This document shows positions 55,901 through 62,950 of a DNA stretch of 64,000 bases, piece after piece. Numbering within the stretch: position 1 is the stretch's first letter; the number at the start of each line of letters is the position of its first letter. Origin of the DNA: Lutraria lutraria (lineage: Eukaryota; Mollusca; Bivalvia; Venerida; Mactridae); NCBI GenBank assembly GCA_964023205.1, contig OZ026835.1, positions 10,994,414 through 11,058,413 of the forward strand, in the 5' to 3' direction. The notes under the pieces are model-generated. The model saw nothing but the letters and a program-made list of their open reading frames with translations, did no database searches and was not told where the DNA came from. A program made the translations under genes and the position numbers.

Positions 55901-58900
55901 TTGTGACTACTTATAAATAATAGAAAGTAAAAGTATATGTTAACCCAGAAACTGTGTCTTTATATATATTTAGTTATTAGTTAATTCAATCCCATGTAGT
56001 AACAACAGAACCTGGAAATTTGAAACTGTGTTCAACATTCATCATCAAACTATAAACATTGAACTCTTGATATGTGATCGGGTAGTACATTAATATACAT
56101 ACAATACATGTTGAACTTAAAAAGGATTATAAAAACGAACCAAGACTCTTACAGTTAGGCTGCGAAAGAATTGTTTTGTGTCCTTTAAGTCTCAACAATT
56201 GTTTTATAATAGGTTATGGGTGTTTAATGTATTTAAAGTATTGCCTCTGAACCCTTTGCTTTGGAATTGTGTGTGCTCTCATAGAAGCTAACCATTTTTT
56301 AACAGCGACCCAGTTAAGGAAGGAGATTTTAGGCATAGTGGTTTAATGTCTTGTGGAGTTCGCATGGTGGTTCAACCCATATAGTTGTACCGTATATTGC
56401 GGGGCTCCTGTTGGCATACTGTGGACTGGCTAGTTACATGGATGTCTGTGCTATTCTCTCAATCAGTTCAGATAAATACATCAGATCAATTACCTTTACT
56501 GAAGCGTCGATAATTCCATTGTGTCGAGTAGTGATAATGAATATTTCATCAATAGATTTAAATGATAACCAGTTGACTATTATGGTTAATTATCAAATCA
56601 TCTTAAGTTTACTTAAATGTATATTTCGGTGTGACTAACAGACCAAGGAGTCAACAGAGTTAACACGAGGATGTTGTGACTTCAAGTGTACAGATATTCC
56701 CAACACTTAAACAACCAATTTTTAACATTCACTACACGTGTGTTTAACGAACAAAGGGCCCACCAGGTTAGCTCAGTGGTTAGATTGTTGATCTGAGTTC
56801 GAACCTTGGGCCAGGCTCACACAAATTTGACTAAAGATATTACTCATACGTTCAATTGTCCTCCACTTCTGAATTATGTGGGATAGCTTGCGGACAGAAT
56901 GTGGCTAGTACTGGTTAAGGCCTAAATAAAATCCAGGGAAGCTGGTTAGAATAACTACCCGCCACGATGATGACTGAAATAATGTTGAAAATGGCGTTAA
57001 AACCGACGAAATGAAATGAATCGATCAAAGGGTAGCATGTCTTGCGTTCAATAGAAAGGTTGTTTAATCTCCACAGTCGATGAGTGTTCATACAATATTA
57101 CGTAAATTAGCTCTTTTCAAATATATTTCACGGTTACTAGTTACCAATGGAAACTGGTTAACTCCTTATGGGGATTTTCAGCTATAATAGTAAGTATACA
57201 GTCATGACCGACTGGGTGTTTTAACTTTAAAATCTTTACAGTGTAAATTCGGTTAACGTGTCAAGTGCCCTATTATCTATCTAAAATACGCCGTTTTAGA
57301 TATGTTGATTTTGTTTAAAAGCGTTTAAACCACACATTTATTTCATAAGTTTTATTTTTACCGTTTACGAAAACAATTATTTCTCTGTAAGTCTCGTAAG
57401 TCTTGACTTCATGTTATGTCGAGAGCTACTCATTTCATGAATTACAAACATTCTTTTTTTTAAAGCCCCATTAGCTTTTTGCTATAAAAATATATGCAAA
57501 AAACAAACGATTGCTGATATTATCCCAAGATAATTATTACCGACGAAACGAGATCTTTTTCTTCTAAAACCACTCATTTCGCTGTAAATTTTGCTTTTGT
57601 AAACTTGAAATATATAGGGCGCGTGACCTCACTTCATGCCGTGTGCAGAATATGACTGCGGGACATAGCTATTCTATAAATAGTTTTTTTTCAATGATAT
57701 TGAAAAAAATACGATAGTGGTTTTGGAAATATTTTTTCTTGCTATAAAGTACGCACGGGAGGAAAACATAACGGATTCCTCTGTTATAGAACAAACAGAA
57801 ACTATTACGACCGATAAATTTATATGATTATGGGACTTTAACATGTATTCATTTTATCATAATGATTAACGTGTTTTCATTTTGCAGTATAGATAGATAG
57901 ATACTTTATTTTTATATTATAAACGGCATGAATTGTTGGAAAAATACCTGATGCATAAAAGTGGCAGGACACCAAACCACAATAAATAGTTCTAGTACAA
58001 AATTAAAACGAGGTGTTACAACTTACTGATATTATATTCACAGGCTAATTCAAGCGAATAGAAATAATTTTCAAATAGGTTGTTGAACTGTGACAGTGTA
58101 TTGTCGGCTGTGCAATTATTATCTTTCTGCGTCAGCATGCAGCCGAAAACGTTGTTGTCGTCTGGACTGAAATATAAATATCCAAAAAGTAGGACCATTA
58201 TCTAATTAATTGTAACAATCAAATTGATATCAGGGTTGTGTGTTTTATGTTAACTAGATAAATTCACGTGTGGATTTTATAGTTTGTATATATTTGTACA
58301 AACATTACCGATAAAAAAAATCTTTTTTAATATTTTGTTTTGTAAATCGCCAAATTAGGAGACATAAATGCACCAGACAGTTGCTTGGTAAAAATAATTT
58401 TATGGTCATAAAACAAAGAACAGATTAAAAATGAAACGAAGATACCAAGGGTAACAGAGGAAGGTCGTTCTGGGTGGAGAAAGAAAAATATCTCATTACC
58501 AGAGTTCAAGCCAATTTTGGAGTTTCAACCAGTCTTCGAAAGTTTGGCGACATGGGTCCATTGTAATGTCTGCTGGACAATCCGGTGTAGAATTAACTCC
58601 TGGTAATATGTAAAACAGAATATTGCATTAAAAATACATCTTACTACAAGTGCGTGGATCATTGTTCAAAAGAGTTTAAAGCAATGGAATATCGAGTTCA
58701 TGTAACGTGACCGTGATAACTTTTCTTGCAAAATTAAAACCAGTCTTCTATCGTTACGCGACTCACGTATAAATGTAACTGGCCAATATACCTAGAATGA
58801 TTGTGTTTGAAGAGTTACATTACAATCCATGATGTTACGCGCATGAAGAGAAAAACAACATCAACATAATGTTAATTTGTTAAATAATCTATACTTCACG

Positions 58901-59384
58901 CTTTCTTCCTTATCATTTTTCAATTTACTGCATGAGTATACTTCAACAAACTGTGTATCTGTGACACTACTCTCTCAGACCACAAACAAATGTTAAAGCT
59001 ATGTAGTACCACATTCGTAACAGATTTATCACAATAGTTACTGTTTGAGTAAGTTGGAAGACCTGTCTCCGTGATCGAGTGGTAAAGGTAGCTGACTTAA
59101 CCTCTCACTGATAGAGGGTCTTGGGTTCGAGTCCGGCTACCGGCCATGTCTCTTTATGTGAGAAAGAAGCGTCAGACAGTTGCTTACGGAGGATGGGAGT
59201 CTGTTACTGGTTTTCACATGATGATGGTTAAGTGAACTGTCTGCCTCATATGACTGGACTGGTGAAAAAGGGCATACAACTTAAACAAACAACTGAGTTA
59301 GTTAGATAAACATATTACCCTACCTGCCTCACATCCCATCAGTATCGTGGATAGAAAAGCAACACAAACAAAGATTACCCTCAT
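16088..59384 (-). CDS. Adhesion GPCR B: SP, N-terminal Cys region, 4 EGF, 4 TSP1, HormR, GAIN/GPS, 7TM (34 exons)
   Basis: This is a complete adhesion-class receptor read from the - strand. Exons in gene order: 59324-59384, 58500-58599, 58027-58166, 42869-42959, 42048-42214, 41375-41471, 40642-40742, 39769-39891, 39070-39192, 38371-38493, 37775-37897, 36891-37061, 33598-33765, 33094-33258, 32582-32746, 31475-31567, 31029-31126, 30385-30582, 29524-29586, 29171-29291, 27877-27955, 27355-27478, 26369-26415, 25743-25869, 24772-24875, 24227-24329, 23671-23821, 19801-19870, 18932-18998, 18500-18585, 17763-17889, 17245-17286, 16901-16993 and 16088-16174. They sum to 3798 nt (1265 codons plus stop) with every phase matching. 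Introns are GT-AG except one probable GC-AG. The domain mix combines EGFs, as in EMR/latrophilin-type receptors, with the TSP1-HormR-GAIN order of BAI-type receptors. The ligand is unknown. The start is the ATG opening a signal peptide; the last exon is the least certain. Confidence 0.85.
17287..17311. repeat. AC dinucleotide microsatellite
   Basis: A short ACACAC run lies directly next to the TM7 exon, inside the polypyrimidine side of its acceptor on the - strand (GT-rich there). Confidence 0.7.
18250..18340 (-). repeat. SINE fragment, family 3
   Basis: GCGGTTACAGTGATTTGAAGTCAGCG and ATCGACCACGGAAG match the tRNA-like head of the elements at 59067-59290 and 60275-60490 in reverse orientation. 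Only the head remains. Confidence 0.55.
19380..19585 (+). repeat. Probable SINE fragment
   Basis: AAGTTCGAATTCCAATC resembles a B-box, followed by CACATGAGAGGAAGC and GACTTTAAATCAAACAAAC. These words occur in the bodies of the other SINE copies in this window. The head is too decayed to assign to a family. Confidence 0.4.
20093..23645. repeat. 48-bp minisatellite array, about 74 units
   Basis: The unit is 48 bp with core GGTATCAAATGTGACTATAG and the segment AAGATGTCTATTTTACTG. It varies at a few sites: GACTATAG or GAATATAG, GAATCTAAG or GAAACTAAG, GGTATC or TTGTGTC. Two 47-bp units (AAGACGCTATTTT, near 21185 and 23487) lack one base. The array fills most of the intron between the TM3 exon (donor at 23670) and the TM4 exon (acceptor at 19871) of receptor B. 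It stops about 25 bp from the donor and about 220 bp from the acceptor. Confidence 0.97.
26643..26875 (-). repeat. SINE, family 3, full-length copy
   Basis: In reverse orientation it aligns with 59067-59290, including the GGATGGGAGTCCAGTACTGG and CCATGTCTCTTTATGT segments and the tRNA-like GGTTAAGGTCGCCGAC head. It lies in a GAIN-domain intron of receptor B. Confidence 0.65.
27349..27354 (-). other. Probable GC splice donor (GCAAGT)
   Basis: On the gene strand the exon ends TTAGAT and is followed by GCAAGT, the consensus of GC-AG introns. Using it keeps phase with the next exon 26369-26415 (NTQQYPVC). The nearest GT donor, four bases downstream (GTACCT), would break the frame before the GPS. 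Confidence 0.65.
29816..29833. repeat. Poly-G tract
   Basis: About 17 consecutive G in an intron of receptor B. Its exact length in the genome is uncertain because such tracts are hard to sequence. Confidence 0.8.
30690..30925 (-). repeat. SINE, family 4, diverged copy
   Basis: Reverse orientation: a GGTTTAACGT-like tail word at the left and a tRNA-like head at the right (TGGTATTTGACTCACTTGCC, CCTTGGTCGAGTGGTTATGG on the complement). Confidence 0.5.
31029..31567 (-). other. HormR-like domain of receptor B (exons 16-17, residues 640-703)
   Basis: Exons 31475-31567 and 31029-31126 encode a Cys/Trp pattern ([37 protein letters not shown]) matching the hormone-receptor motif that precedes GAIN in many aGPCRs. 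The acceptor at 31567 is chosen because it alone keeps phase with the preceding TSP1 exon; a second AG seven bases on would not. Confidence 0.8.
32355..32555 (-). repeat. SINE, family 4, diverged copy beside a TSP1 exon
   Basis: Shares GTGAACGTCGCACCCACCAA and a CGACCACGGG head with related copies. Its right edge lies about 30 bp from the splice donor of TSP1 exon 32582-32746. Confidence 0.5.
32813..32935 (-). repeat. SINE, family 3, partial copy
   Basis: CTCACATAAAGAGACATGG, then GACCCTCTATCAGTGAGAGG and CGACCTTAACCACTTGATC match the head of 59067-59290 in reverse. It lies between two TSP1 exons. Confidence 0.6.
33975..36589. mobile_element. Inverted-repeat DNA transposon, about 2.6 kb, coding capacity lost or absent
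   Basis: The left end GGCCCGTATTCACAAAC and the right end GTTTGTGAATACGGGCC are inverted copies. Each is followed inwards by a subterminal stretch rich in CTTAG/CTAAG words. The inside is AT-rich with only short frames (for example 34239-34463) and no transposase motif that I recognise. It sits in the intron between TSP1 exons 36891-37061 and 33598-33765 of receptor B. Superfamily assignment would need the target-site duplication, which I could not define. Confidence 0.75.
37775..39891 (-). other. Four calcium-binding EGF domains of receptor B (exons 8-11, residues 253-416)
   Basis: Each domain is one 123-nt exon with phase 1 at both ends: 39769-39891, 39070-39192, 38371-38493 and 37775-37897. 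Each has six cysteines, the DEC start and the C-x-N-x4-Y-x-C-x-C pattern of calcium-binding, beta-hydroxylated EGF modules. The first three encode the same protein sequence; the only exonic difference I saw is a silent Thr codon change near 38438. The fourth is clearly older and more diverged ([11 protein letters not shown]). Such modules usually form rod-like stalks that bind ligand. Confidence 0.92.
37970..40086. repeat. Three tandem 699-bp copies, each with one EGF exon
   Basis: Corresponding points recur at exactly 699-bp spacing (exon starts 38371, 39070, 39769; intron landmarks 37999, 38698, 39397). By eye the copies differ at only a handful of bases, well under 2 percent, introns included. 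The left edge lies near TTAATTATTGTCTAATG at 37970 and the right edge near 40086, where the last copy carries a small insertion. Copies 2 and 3 look slightly closer to each other than to copy 1. Confidence 0.95.
40235..40460 (+). repeat. SINE, family 4
   Basis: The head CCTCCCGTGGTTAAATGGCTGAGGT is followed by CGCAATTTGAATCCC as B-box and a body with GTGAGGAAGCTATCAGAAGA. A body fragment of the same kind occurs near 8760-8830 (AAGTGATGAAGCTATCAAGG). Confidence 0.6.
43614..44558 (-). CDS. DIRS tyrosine recombinase
   Basis: A 314-residue open frame with the tyrosine-recombinase catalytic pattern: Arg in GFLRFNEL, His-x-x-Arg in [10 protein letters not shown], then HGRW and the nucleophile Tyr in DGYVQES. 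It is about the usual length for DIRS/Ngaro recombinases. It would integrate the circular DNA intermediate without target duplication. Unlike the RT frame it is uninterrupted. Confidence 0.85.
   Translation of the reverse strand: MYNNTMKTLVLHSKAQNTHKLYNSNFRLFCTWCKIYGFCPLPSKDFIVALFLTSHKESNPSESKVNAIVYGISWAHCIAGMLEPCKSKLVTSTKEGLIRSVARPVTKKTAFSSEDIRKIVSCYSSLTNLSLRFVTMCLLSFAGFLRFNELLKLKRNDVSIDSKQARLTIKCSKTDQKRKGCSVVIARTNTLTCPVKHLEEYLKLAKMTSVSEQLLFRNIAFDGKNKTYYLKEGSHLSYNRAREILLENIKALGFNTKKYGLHSFRSGGATTAALSVVSDRLFKKHGRWKSDEAKDGYVQESDTLLRSVSLNMGI
44867..46736 (-). pseudogene. DIRS reverse transcriptase / RNase H / methylase-like, disrupted
   Basis: The frame is split in two, 46374-46736 (with the RT motif KKRLILDLR) and 44867-46354 (from about [19 protein letters not shown] onward), by a single-base frameshift around 46420-46460. 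RT motif [11 protein letters not shown] is intact. The active-site motif reads FLDGGWG, so the second catalytic Asp is Gly (GGT at 46154-46156). RNase H follows with its acidic residues ([31 protein letters not shown]). After that comes a region with NWLVPP and [15 protein letters not shown], like the methylase-like domain of DIRS polyproteins. Confidence 0.85.
46842..47696 (-). CDS. DIRS element gag-like protein
   Basis: A 284-residue open frame starts with [12 protein letters not shown] and ends soon after a CCHC zinc knuckle ([14 protein letters not shown]). The middle is hydrophilic with Ser/Lys-rich stretches. In DIRS elements this position codes for the nucleic-acid-binding structural protein. 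The RT frame follows after about 100 bp. This frame appears intact. Confidence 0.75.
   Translation of the reverse strand: MAESNHETENGGLTYAEGSASCIDFDTRQGTGTRRGNHPGGSEGEAFEAFHLFRNYLDSKLTDLRRDIATSSVSLKLKEQPKFKSESHRHQFEFNTDILNGLEKLLAKGAADASVINDLIKKVNHRNKLLKIADSSPGGWATVNEYERPSLCGSDSEDEKKPKQAEARAVKRIKTSSTKRGMNNNSNYNNTPYPIAGNSAHLHQLPAYRSFGRGVVQDFQGGQNYKQPFRGFRRAIASDICFSCGRTGHFRRDCLSYPVKGSSSNGVQELKPVTVAERPYNSSK
47850..49419. other. AT-rich intron DNA, probably transposon debris
   Basis: No coding frame. 48082-48179 matches 55265-55351 in direct orientation (see the candidate LTR entries). Near 49200-49245 the phrase TTCTTCGTGAATACC resembles the right end of a GTATTCAC-type inverted-repeat transposon. 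Confidence 0.4.
48082..48179 (+). repeat. Candidate 5' LTR end of the gypsy element
   Basis: TGTGGCAGAATTGACTTTTA and the following about 95 bp match 55265-55351 in direct orientation. The match stops after this, so the rest of the LTR is either deleted or replaced. The TG start fits an LTR. Confidence 0.45.
49420..50114. mobile_element. Bivalve-type inverted-repeat element with internal tandem repeats
   Basis: GCTCACCTGA (49447-49456) and TCAGGTGAGC (50099-50108) face each other. The left end is AAGATGGCCCTAGATCGC and the right end is preceded by GGACGGACGACGGACGCC. Inside, a unit of about 160 bp occurs three times (starts near 49581, 49742, 49898), each with GCCC-TAACTCTTGAAGTT and GTCCGATTCCGCCCATA, ending GCTAGAGTGTAAACAAACTAA. 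There is no coding frame, so it is a non-autonomous element. I recall this type as very common in bivalve genomes, which is the main reason for the host guess. Confidence 0.75.
50215..53800 (+). pseudogene. Decayed Ty3/gypsy retrotransposon gag-pol
   Basis: The order of remnants on the + strand is gag (about 50905-51125, motif ATAEFGYAL-like: [11 protein letters not shown]), a linker between protease and RT (51460-51711), the end of RNase H (about 51960-52200, [17 protein letters not shown]), the integrase zinc region, and the integrase core (52975-53465; [36 protein letters not shown]). Most of RT is missing, as the linker runs within about 200 bp into RNase H. Many stops and frameshifts separate the parts, so it is dead. 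It lies in the 15-kb intron of receptor B, opposite to the gene. Confidence 0.85.
54054..54543 (+). pseudogene. Zinc-finger reading frame downstream of gypsy integrase, frameshifted
   Basis: The ATG at 54054 opens a frame with a C2H2-like finger (CPVEECF, then HWTQNHV) and the start of a second finger (CSSCKNKFW). The frame stops at 54308. The neighbouring frame then continues to 54543 with HFKSKKC, which would supply the missing His and Cys of the second finger. The switch lies at an A-rich run (about 54289-54297). A TATA-like word (TATAAAAGG, about 54014) and a splice-acceptor-like TTCTTTTCAG stand just before the ATG. It occupies the position where a third frame would sit in an LTR element. 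The function is unknown. Confidence 0.5.
55265..55700 (+). repeat. Candidate 3' LTR of the gypsy element
   Basis: It starts TGTGGCAGAATTGACTTTTA like 48082. It contains GGGTATATAAGGGTGAG (TATA-like, near 55582) followed by CAGTGCTCAGTTCACTGAC, which looks like a promoter start region as expected in an LTR. The right end is not determined. Confidence 0.45.
55701..56754. other. Intron DNA, nothing recognised
   Basis: AT-rich stretch in the 15-kb intron after the candidate LTR. Frames are short and carry no known motif. Confidence 0.4.
56755..57025 (+). repeat. tRNA-derived SINE, family 5
   Basis: The A-box GGTTAGCTCAGTGGTTAGA and B-box GAGTTCGAACCTT lie 35 bp apart as in a tRNA, but the body continues for over 200 bp and ends GGCGTTAAAACCGACGAAATG. 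It is therefore a SINE rather than a tRNA gene. Confidence 0.7.
57026..58020. other. Intron DNA, nothing recognised
   Basis: AT-rich DNA between the SINE and exon 3 of receptor B. It includes a GATAGATAGATA run near 57891 and no supported exon. Confidence 0.4.
59067..59292 (+). repeat. tRNA-derived SINE, family 3, copy in the first intron-side flank
   Basis: The head GTCTCCGTGATCGAGTGGTAAAGG and B-box GGGTTCGAGTCCGG are followed by CCATGTCTCTTTATGTGAG and a body ending in AAACAAAC. It lies between exon 2 and exon 1 of receptor B. Confidence 0.7.
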
Positions 59385-59480
59385 CGTTATCAGCGAATCT
59401 TAGTGATTTGTCACGAAAATAAACAACATCGGTTATATCCAAATGTAAGAGAAAAAAAAACGTAGATTGCTCCAGACTAC
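59385..59480 (-). promoter_or_regulatory. 5' leader of receptor B
   Basis: Upstream of the ATG (59384) the - strand is AT-rich with a T-run and no clear TATA box. Transcription could start here or at an upstream untranslated exon to the right. No regulatory motif is claimed. Confidence 0.25.
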
Positions 59481-60274
59481 AAATATGAATCACATCCCAT
59501 GTCACAACACCACTACATCAATACTTTAATTATGTATTAACGTATTTCATGCCCTGCCAATCATGCTGGCTATCAACAGATATATACTAAAACATTTTTG
59601 ATATCCTCTGTTGTATTGAACCGAAAAAAGACAACGTTTTATTGCCATAAAAATGAGACTTTGGTGTTTAAACGAATGTGAACCCATCCGTTGCGACAAA
59701 TTTATATATAGGCGATATGGGTGTACAACTTCACGTTAAAATGTAAGTAAAGCAAGAGATAAGCCTTGACTATTTTGTTCAGATTGAGTCACACGAAATT
59801 ACCATCATTACTGTAATGTTTAGCTGTTGTTTTAAGGCCTATTCGACAGCTATGGTCATGTCAAGGACGCCGCTAGAGCCGCTTGACTGATTAAATGCAA
59901 CATTTGAGAGTCAAAGTATTGAAAGACTCATGCTAGTTCTTTTAGTTAGTAACTGGACTGAAGAAATTCACGTATCATTATGGTGGTCAGTGTATCCAAG
60001 TAAAGAAGTAACAGATTTCCATACGGTTGTTTAATCTTTAACACTACAAGCAGATTTAATGCCTTCTTGAAGCACGACTTAGTACACATTGGGCTTGCGG
60101 AGCACTAAGTCGGTTAGATATATTTCGATATTCTTTGTAATAAGAAGGATATCGTCGACACCGCTCTTTTCAGCTTTATTATTTACAAAGAGCCCAAAAT
60201 ATGCTCTCTAACCTATACAGTAAATTAAAGTTATAGTTTTTCAGCTTATAATCCCATGAAGATCTCGTATGACT

Positions 60275-60492
60275 GTATCTGTGGTTTAGTGGTTAAGGTC
60301 GCTGACATCAAATCACTGTGACCTCAGTGTCGTGGGTTCGAGCCTAGCTTCCGACCATGTATCTTTATGTTGAAAGTAGGCAGTACTGAGGGTGGGAGTC
60401 TAGTACCGGTTCCAAGGATGATGGTGAGGCGGACAGCCCCATATGACTCCGGCCGTTGAACGGGGGCGTGAAACACAAATAAACAAAGAAAA
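60275..60492 (+). repeat. tRNA-derived SINE, family 3
   Basis: The head TGTGGTTTAGTGGTTAAGGTCGC and B-box GGGTTCGAGCCTA are followed by CCATGTATCTTTATGT, GGGTGGGAGTCTAGTACCGG and an end in AAACACAAATAAACAAAG. It aligns with 59067-59292 and, in reverse, 26643-26875. Confidence 0.7.
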
Positions 60493-61690
60493 CATGACTG
60501 TATCAAACGCCATTTAGTTGTCTTTGTATTCGTTTAATACTTAGTGTTGTTGTTTTCTTTTATTTTTTAATAAACATTGTAAAAATAATATTGCGTTAGA
60601 CCTATACCGTTTGTCTCCAAACCCAAATTTGCAAACTTTAAAATTGATTTAATTTTCAGATCGTTTGTCGATTACATTGCAAAACAGCAGTGAAATAGTT
60701 TTACCATTGATTAAGAAACTCGTAACATCCCGCTTTATAAATATAGTTAATACACTGTCTCCTGTATCAGCTATCTGGTTAAATATCTGACATAAATACG
60801 GTGATATAAAATCATGTTTACCTCCTACTACATCGTTTCTCTACTTAATATACTAAACAACAAATTATCATTTTGCGTTTGAGACATGCAACCATTATAA
60901 CAATACAGTATCATATACATTTAAAGTATGTGAAACCATGTTTAAACATTTACTTATCATCTAAATATACAATAATACCATCCTTAATATAGTTAATTTA
61001 AGTATTTGATATCAAATATATGTTTATTCCTTGTGTTATTCAACATTCTTATGCACAAAGTTTTATCAGTATGCGAAACAGGCTCGCCCAGTAAAAACCA
61101 GAGATGTTTACTCTGGAAAACTGTGCCCATTTGTCAAATGTCTGTCGCCAAATGTTGGGCCTCTTTCCTGATATAACTTCTGACAGTTAAAACAATTATA
61201 ACTGAATATTAATCAACCATGATAATGTTTCTTTTTAAGATATCAACAATGATTGTCTCTGACTGACATAATTATACATGATAAGAGTGTTACCAAATAA
61301 ACATTTACAAATGATATATACATAACTTGCCTCCGAGGAAAAGTTTGATGTGTTTGTCAATTTAATATAAATTAAATACGTGTGCACTGGTCGCTGTCTC
61401 AACGCTGAATGATTTTTCGATTATTAATCCGCCCGTAAAACCCGTTCATCTTCCCGCCCTAATCAAAGTGTATATGAAATTACGTCATATTTCTCCTAAT
61501 TCGCTAGCTTAAACGTAAAAAAATGTATGTATCGATAAAAAAAGTCAGCAACATAATTATTTAAGTCTTATTTTTTCTTGTGTTTCAAATGATAAATTGT
61601 TTTACATTTGTAATCGGCGCATCAAGATGATTAATATGACTGTATTGAATTTTTTTCTCATACGTAAAAAATCAACATTATGAGAGTTAC
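60493..61690. other. Flanking DNA, nothing recognised
   Basis: AT-rich, no open frame of interest. It may hold the upstream region of receptor B, but no motif supports this. Confidence 0.4.
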
Positions 61691-61699
61691 AGGGCGGAG

Positions 61700-62950
61700 A
61701 ATAAGATGTTTTTTTACAAAATGAAGAACACAATCTTCATGGACGATTAATTACCCAATGATGTTTGTAGATTACTTTCGTCGCTTGGATTGCCACACAT
61801 GTCGGGAATTATGTGACAACTCATCTAACCAAATTGACCGAGAAGTCGTAAGGTAGTAATCGAATAACTTGACGTAGACTATAACGATGAGTGTTATGTT
61901 GTTAAATAATGTTACAACAATCGTGATTGCTCGTTCTACTTCCTAGATGCGGTTGCGATTTTTTGCTACGTAACTATTGGTGCACAAGTCTTTATGTAGC
62001 AATTTCAATTGGGAGGGTGTGTATTTTAGATTTTGTCAGACAAGGGAGGGGGGGGGGGGGGGGGTCAGTTATCCAAAGATCCTACGGTCCTGTTACAAAT
62101 GATGTAAATACAGAATCCAGCCAATAGAATTTATAAGATAAACAATAGCCAGAGTAAATGTTCACAATACACATAGTTATACTGGTTCCCAATTCTACCG
62201 GTGTACTGAAAATTTCATCAAAAAAGTATCAAACATGCTCAATCAATTAGATCCTTTGATTAATCTAGTATCAAAATTATATATATCTGACCAGCGAAAT
62301 GGCAAATTGGCAATGTCAAGATAGATTATGAAGATCGTACCCGAAGACAAGTTCATGCAAATTGAGTATACGTTACTAGTTACTCTCAAAATTGTTATTG
62401 CATCATTGGATTTGCCGTCACAAAATGTAGGACAAAATCTTCATTGACAATTAATTACCCTATGATGTTTGTAGATTACTTTCGTCGCTTGGATTATCAT
62501 ACATTTCGAGAATGTTCGTGACTACTTACCTAACCAAAATGATCAAGCAATCTCGATCAAAGATAAAGAATAACTTGATTTATTGCTCGCCCTACTTTCT
62601 TATCCAATCAGTGACAATACTATTTTAAATGTTAAGCTTTCTAATCGTACTAAAATACAAAACTTGCGTTCTTAGTTTTGATGAATGACTTAGTACATAC
62701 TGCGCATGCTCAGGGGTGGAGCACTAAGACGGTCAAAATGCATACTTTGGCGTCTTCGTACTAAGAAAGCCACAGTCGCTACTTCTGTCTTATTTACGAA
62801 GAACACCCAAGTGTACAATATAATCTATACATAAAGGATAAGGATGTGTGTTATCTTGTTAAATAATGTTACATTCGTGATTGCTCTGTCTACTTCTTTG
62901 ATCCGGTTACGCATTGTCACACCCTATAGGAATCCTTTCGAATATAGCTG
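61700..62950. repeat. Diverged duplicated block
   Basis: 61725-61830 matches 62428-62550 (shared GATGTTTGTAGATTACTTTCGTCGCTTGGATT), and 61886-61955 matches 62840-62905 (shared TTGTTAAATAATGTTACA and GATTGCTC). The order is kept, so a segment was duplicated or this is a two-copy repeat with unequal insertions. Confidence 0.65.
62045..62065. repeat. Poly-G tract
   Basis: About 18 G in a row inside the first copy of the duplicated block. It is not matched in the second copy. Confidence 0.8.

Larger units (their letters stand above)
40642..59384 (-). other. Receptor B signal peptide and N-terminal Cys region (exons 1-7, residues 1-252)
   Basis: Exon 1 (59324-59384) starts ATG and encodes a hydrophobic 20-residue leader ending MGCEA, a typical secretory signal. 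Exons 2-7 encode about 230 residues carrying roughly 20 cysteines (for example [32 protein letters not shown]). I do not recognise the fold. It might be an extracellular domain restricted to this lineage. Exon 3 and exon 4 are separated by about 15 kb of transposon-filled intron, but the phase joins cleanly (one base left over, two supplied). Confidence 0.7.

Noticed and set aside
56764..56815. A possible tRNA gene
   Set aside because: Good boxes, but the acceptor and anticodon stems do not pair by eye, and a long SINE body follows.
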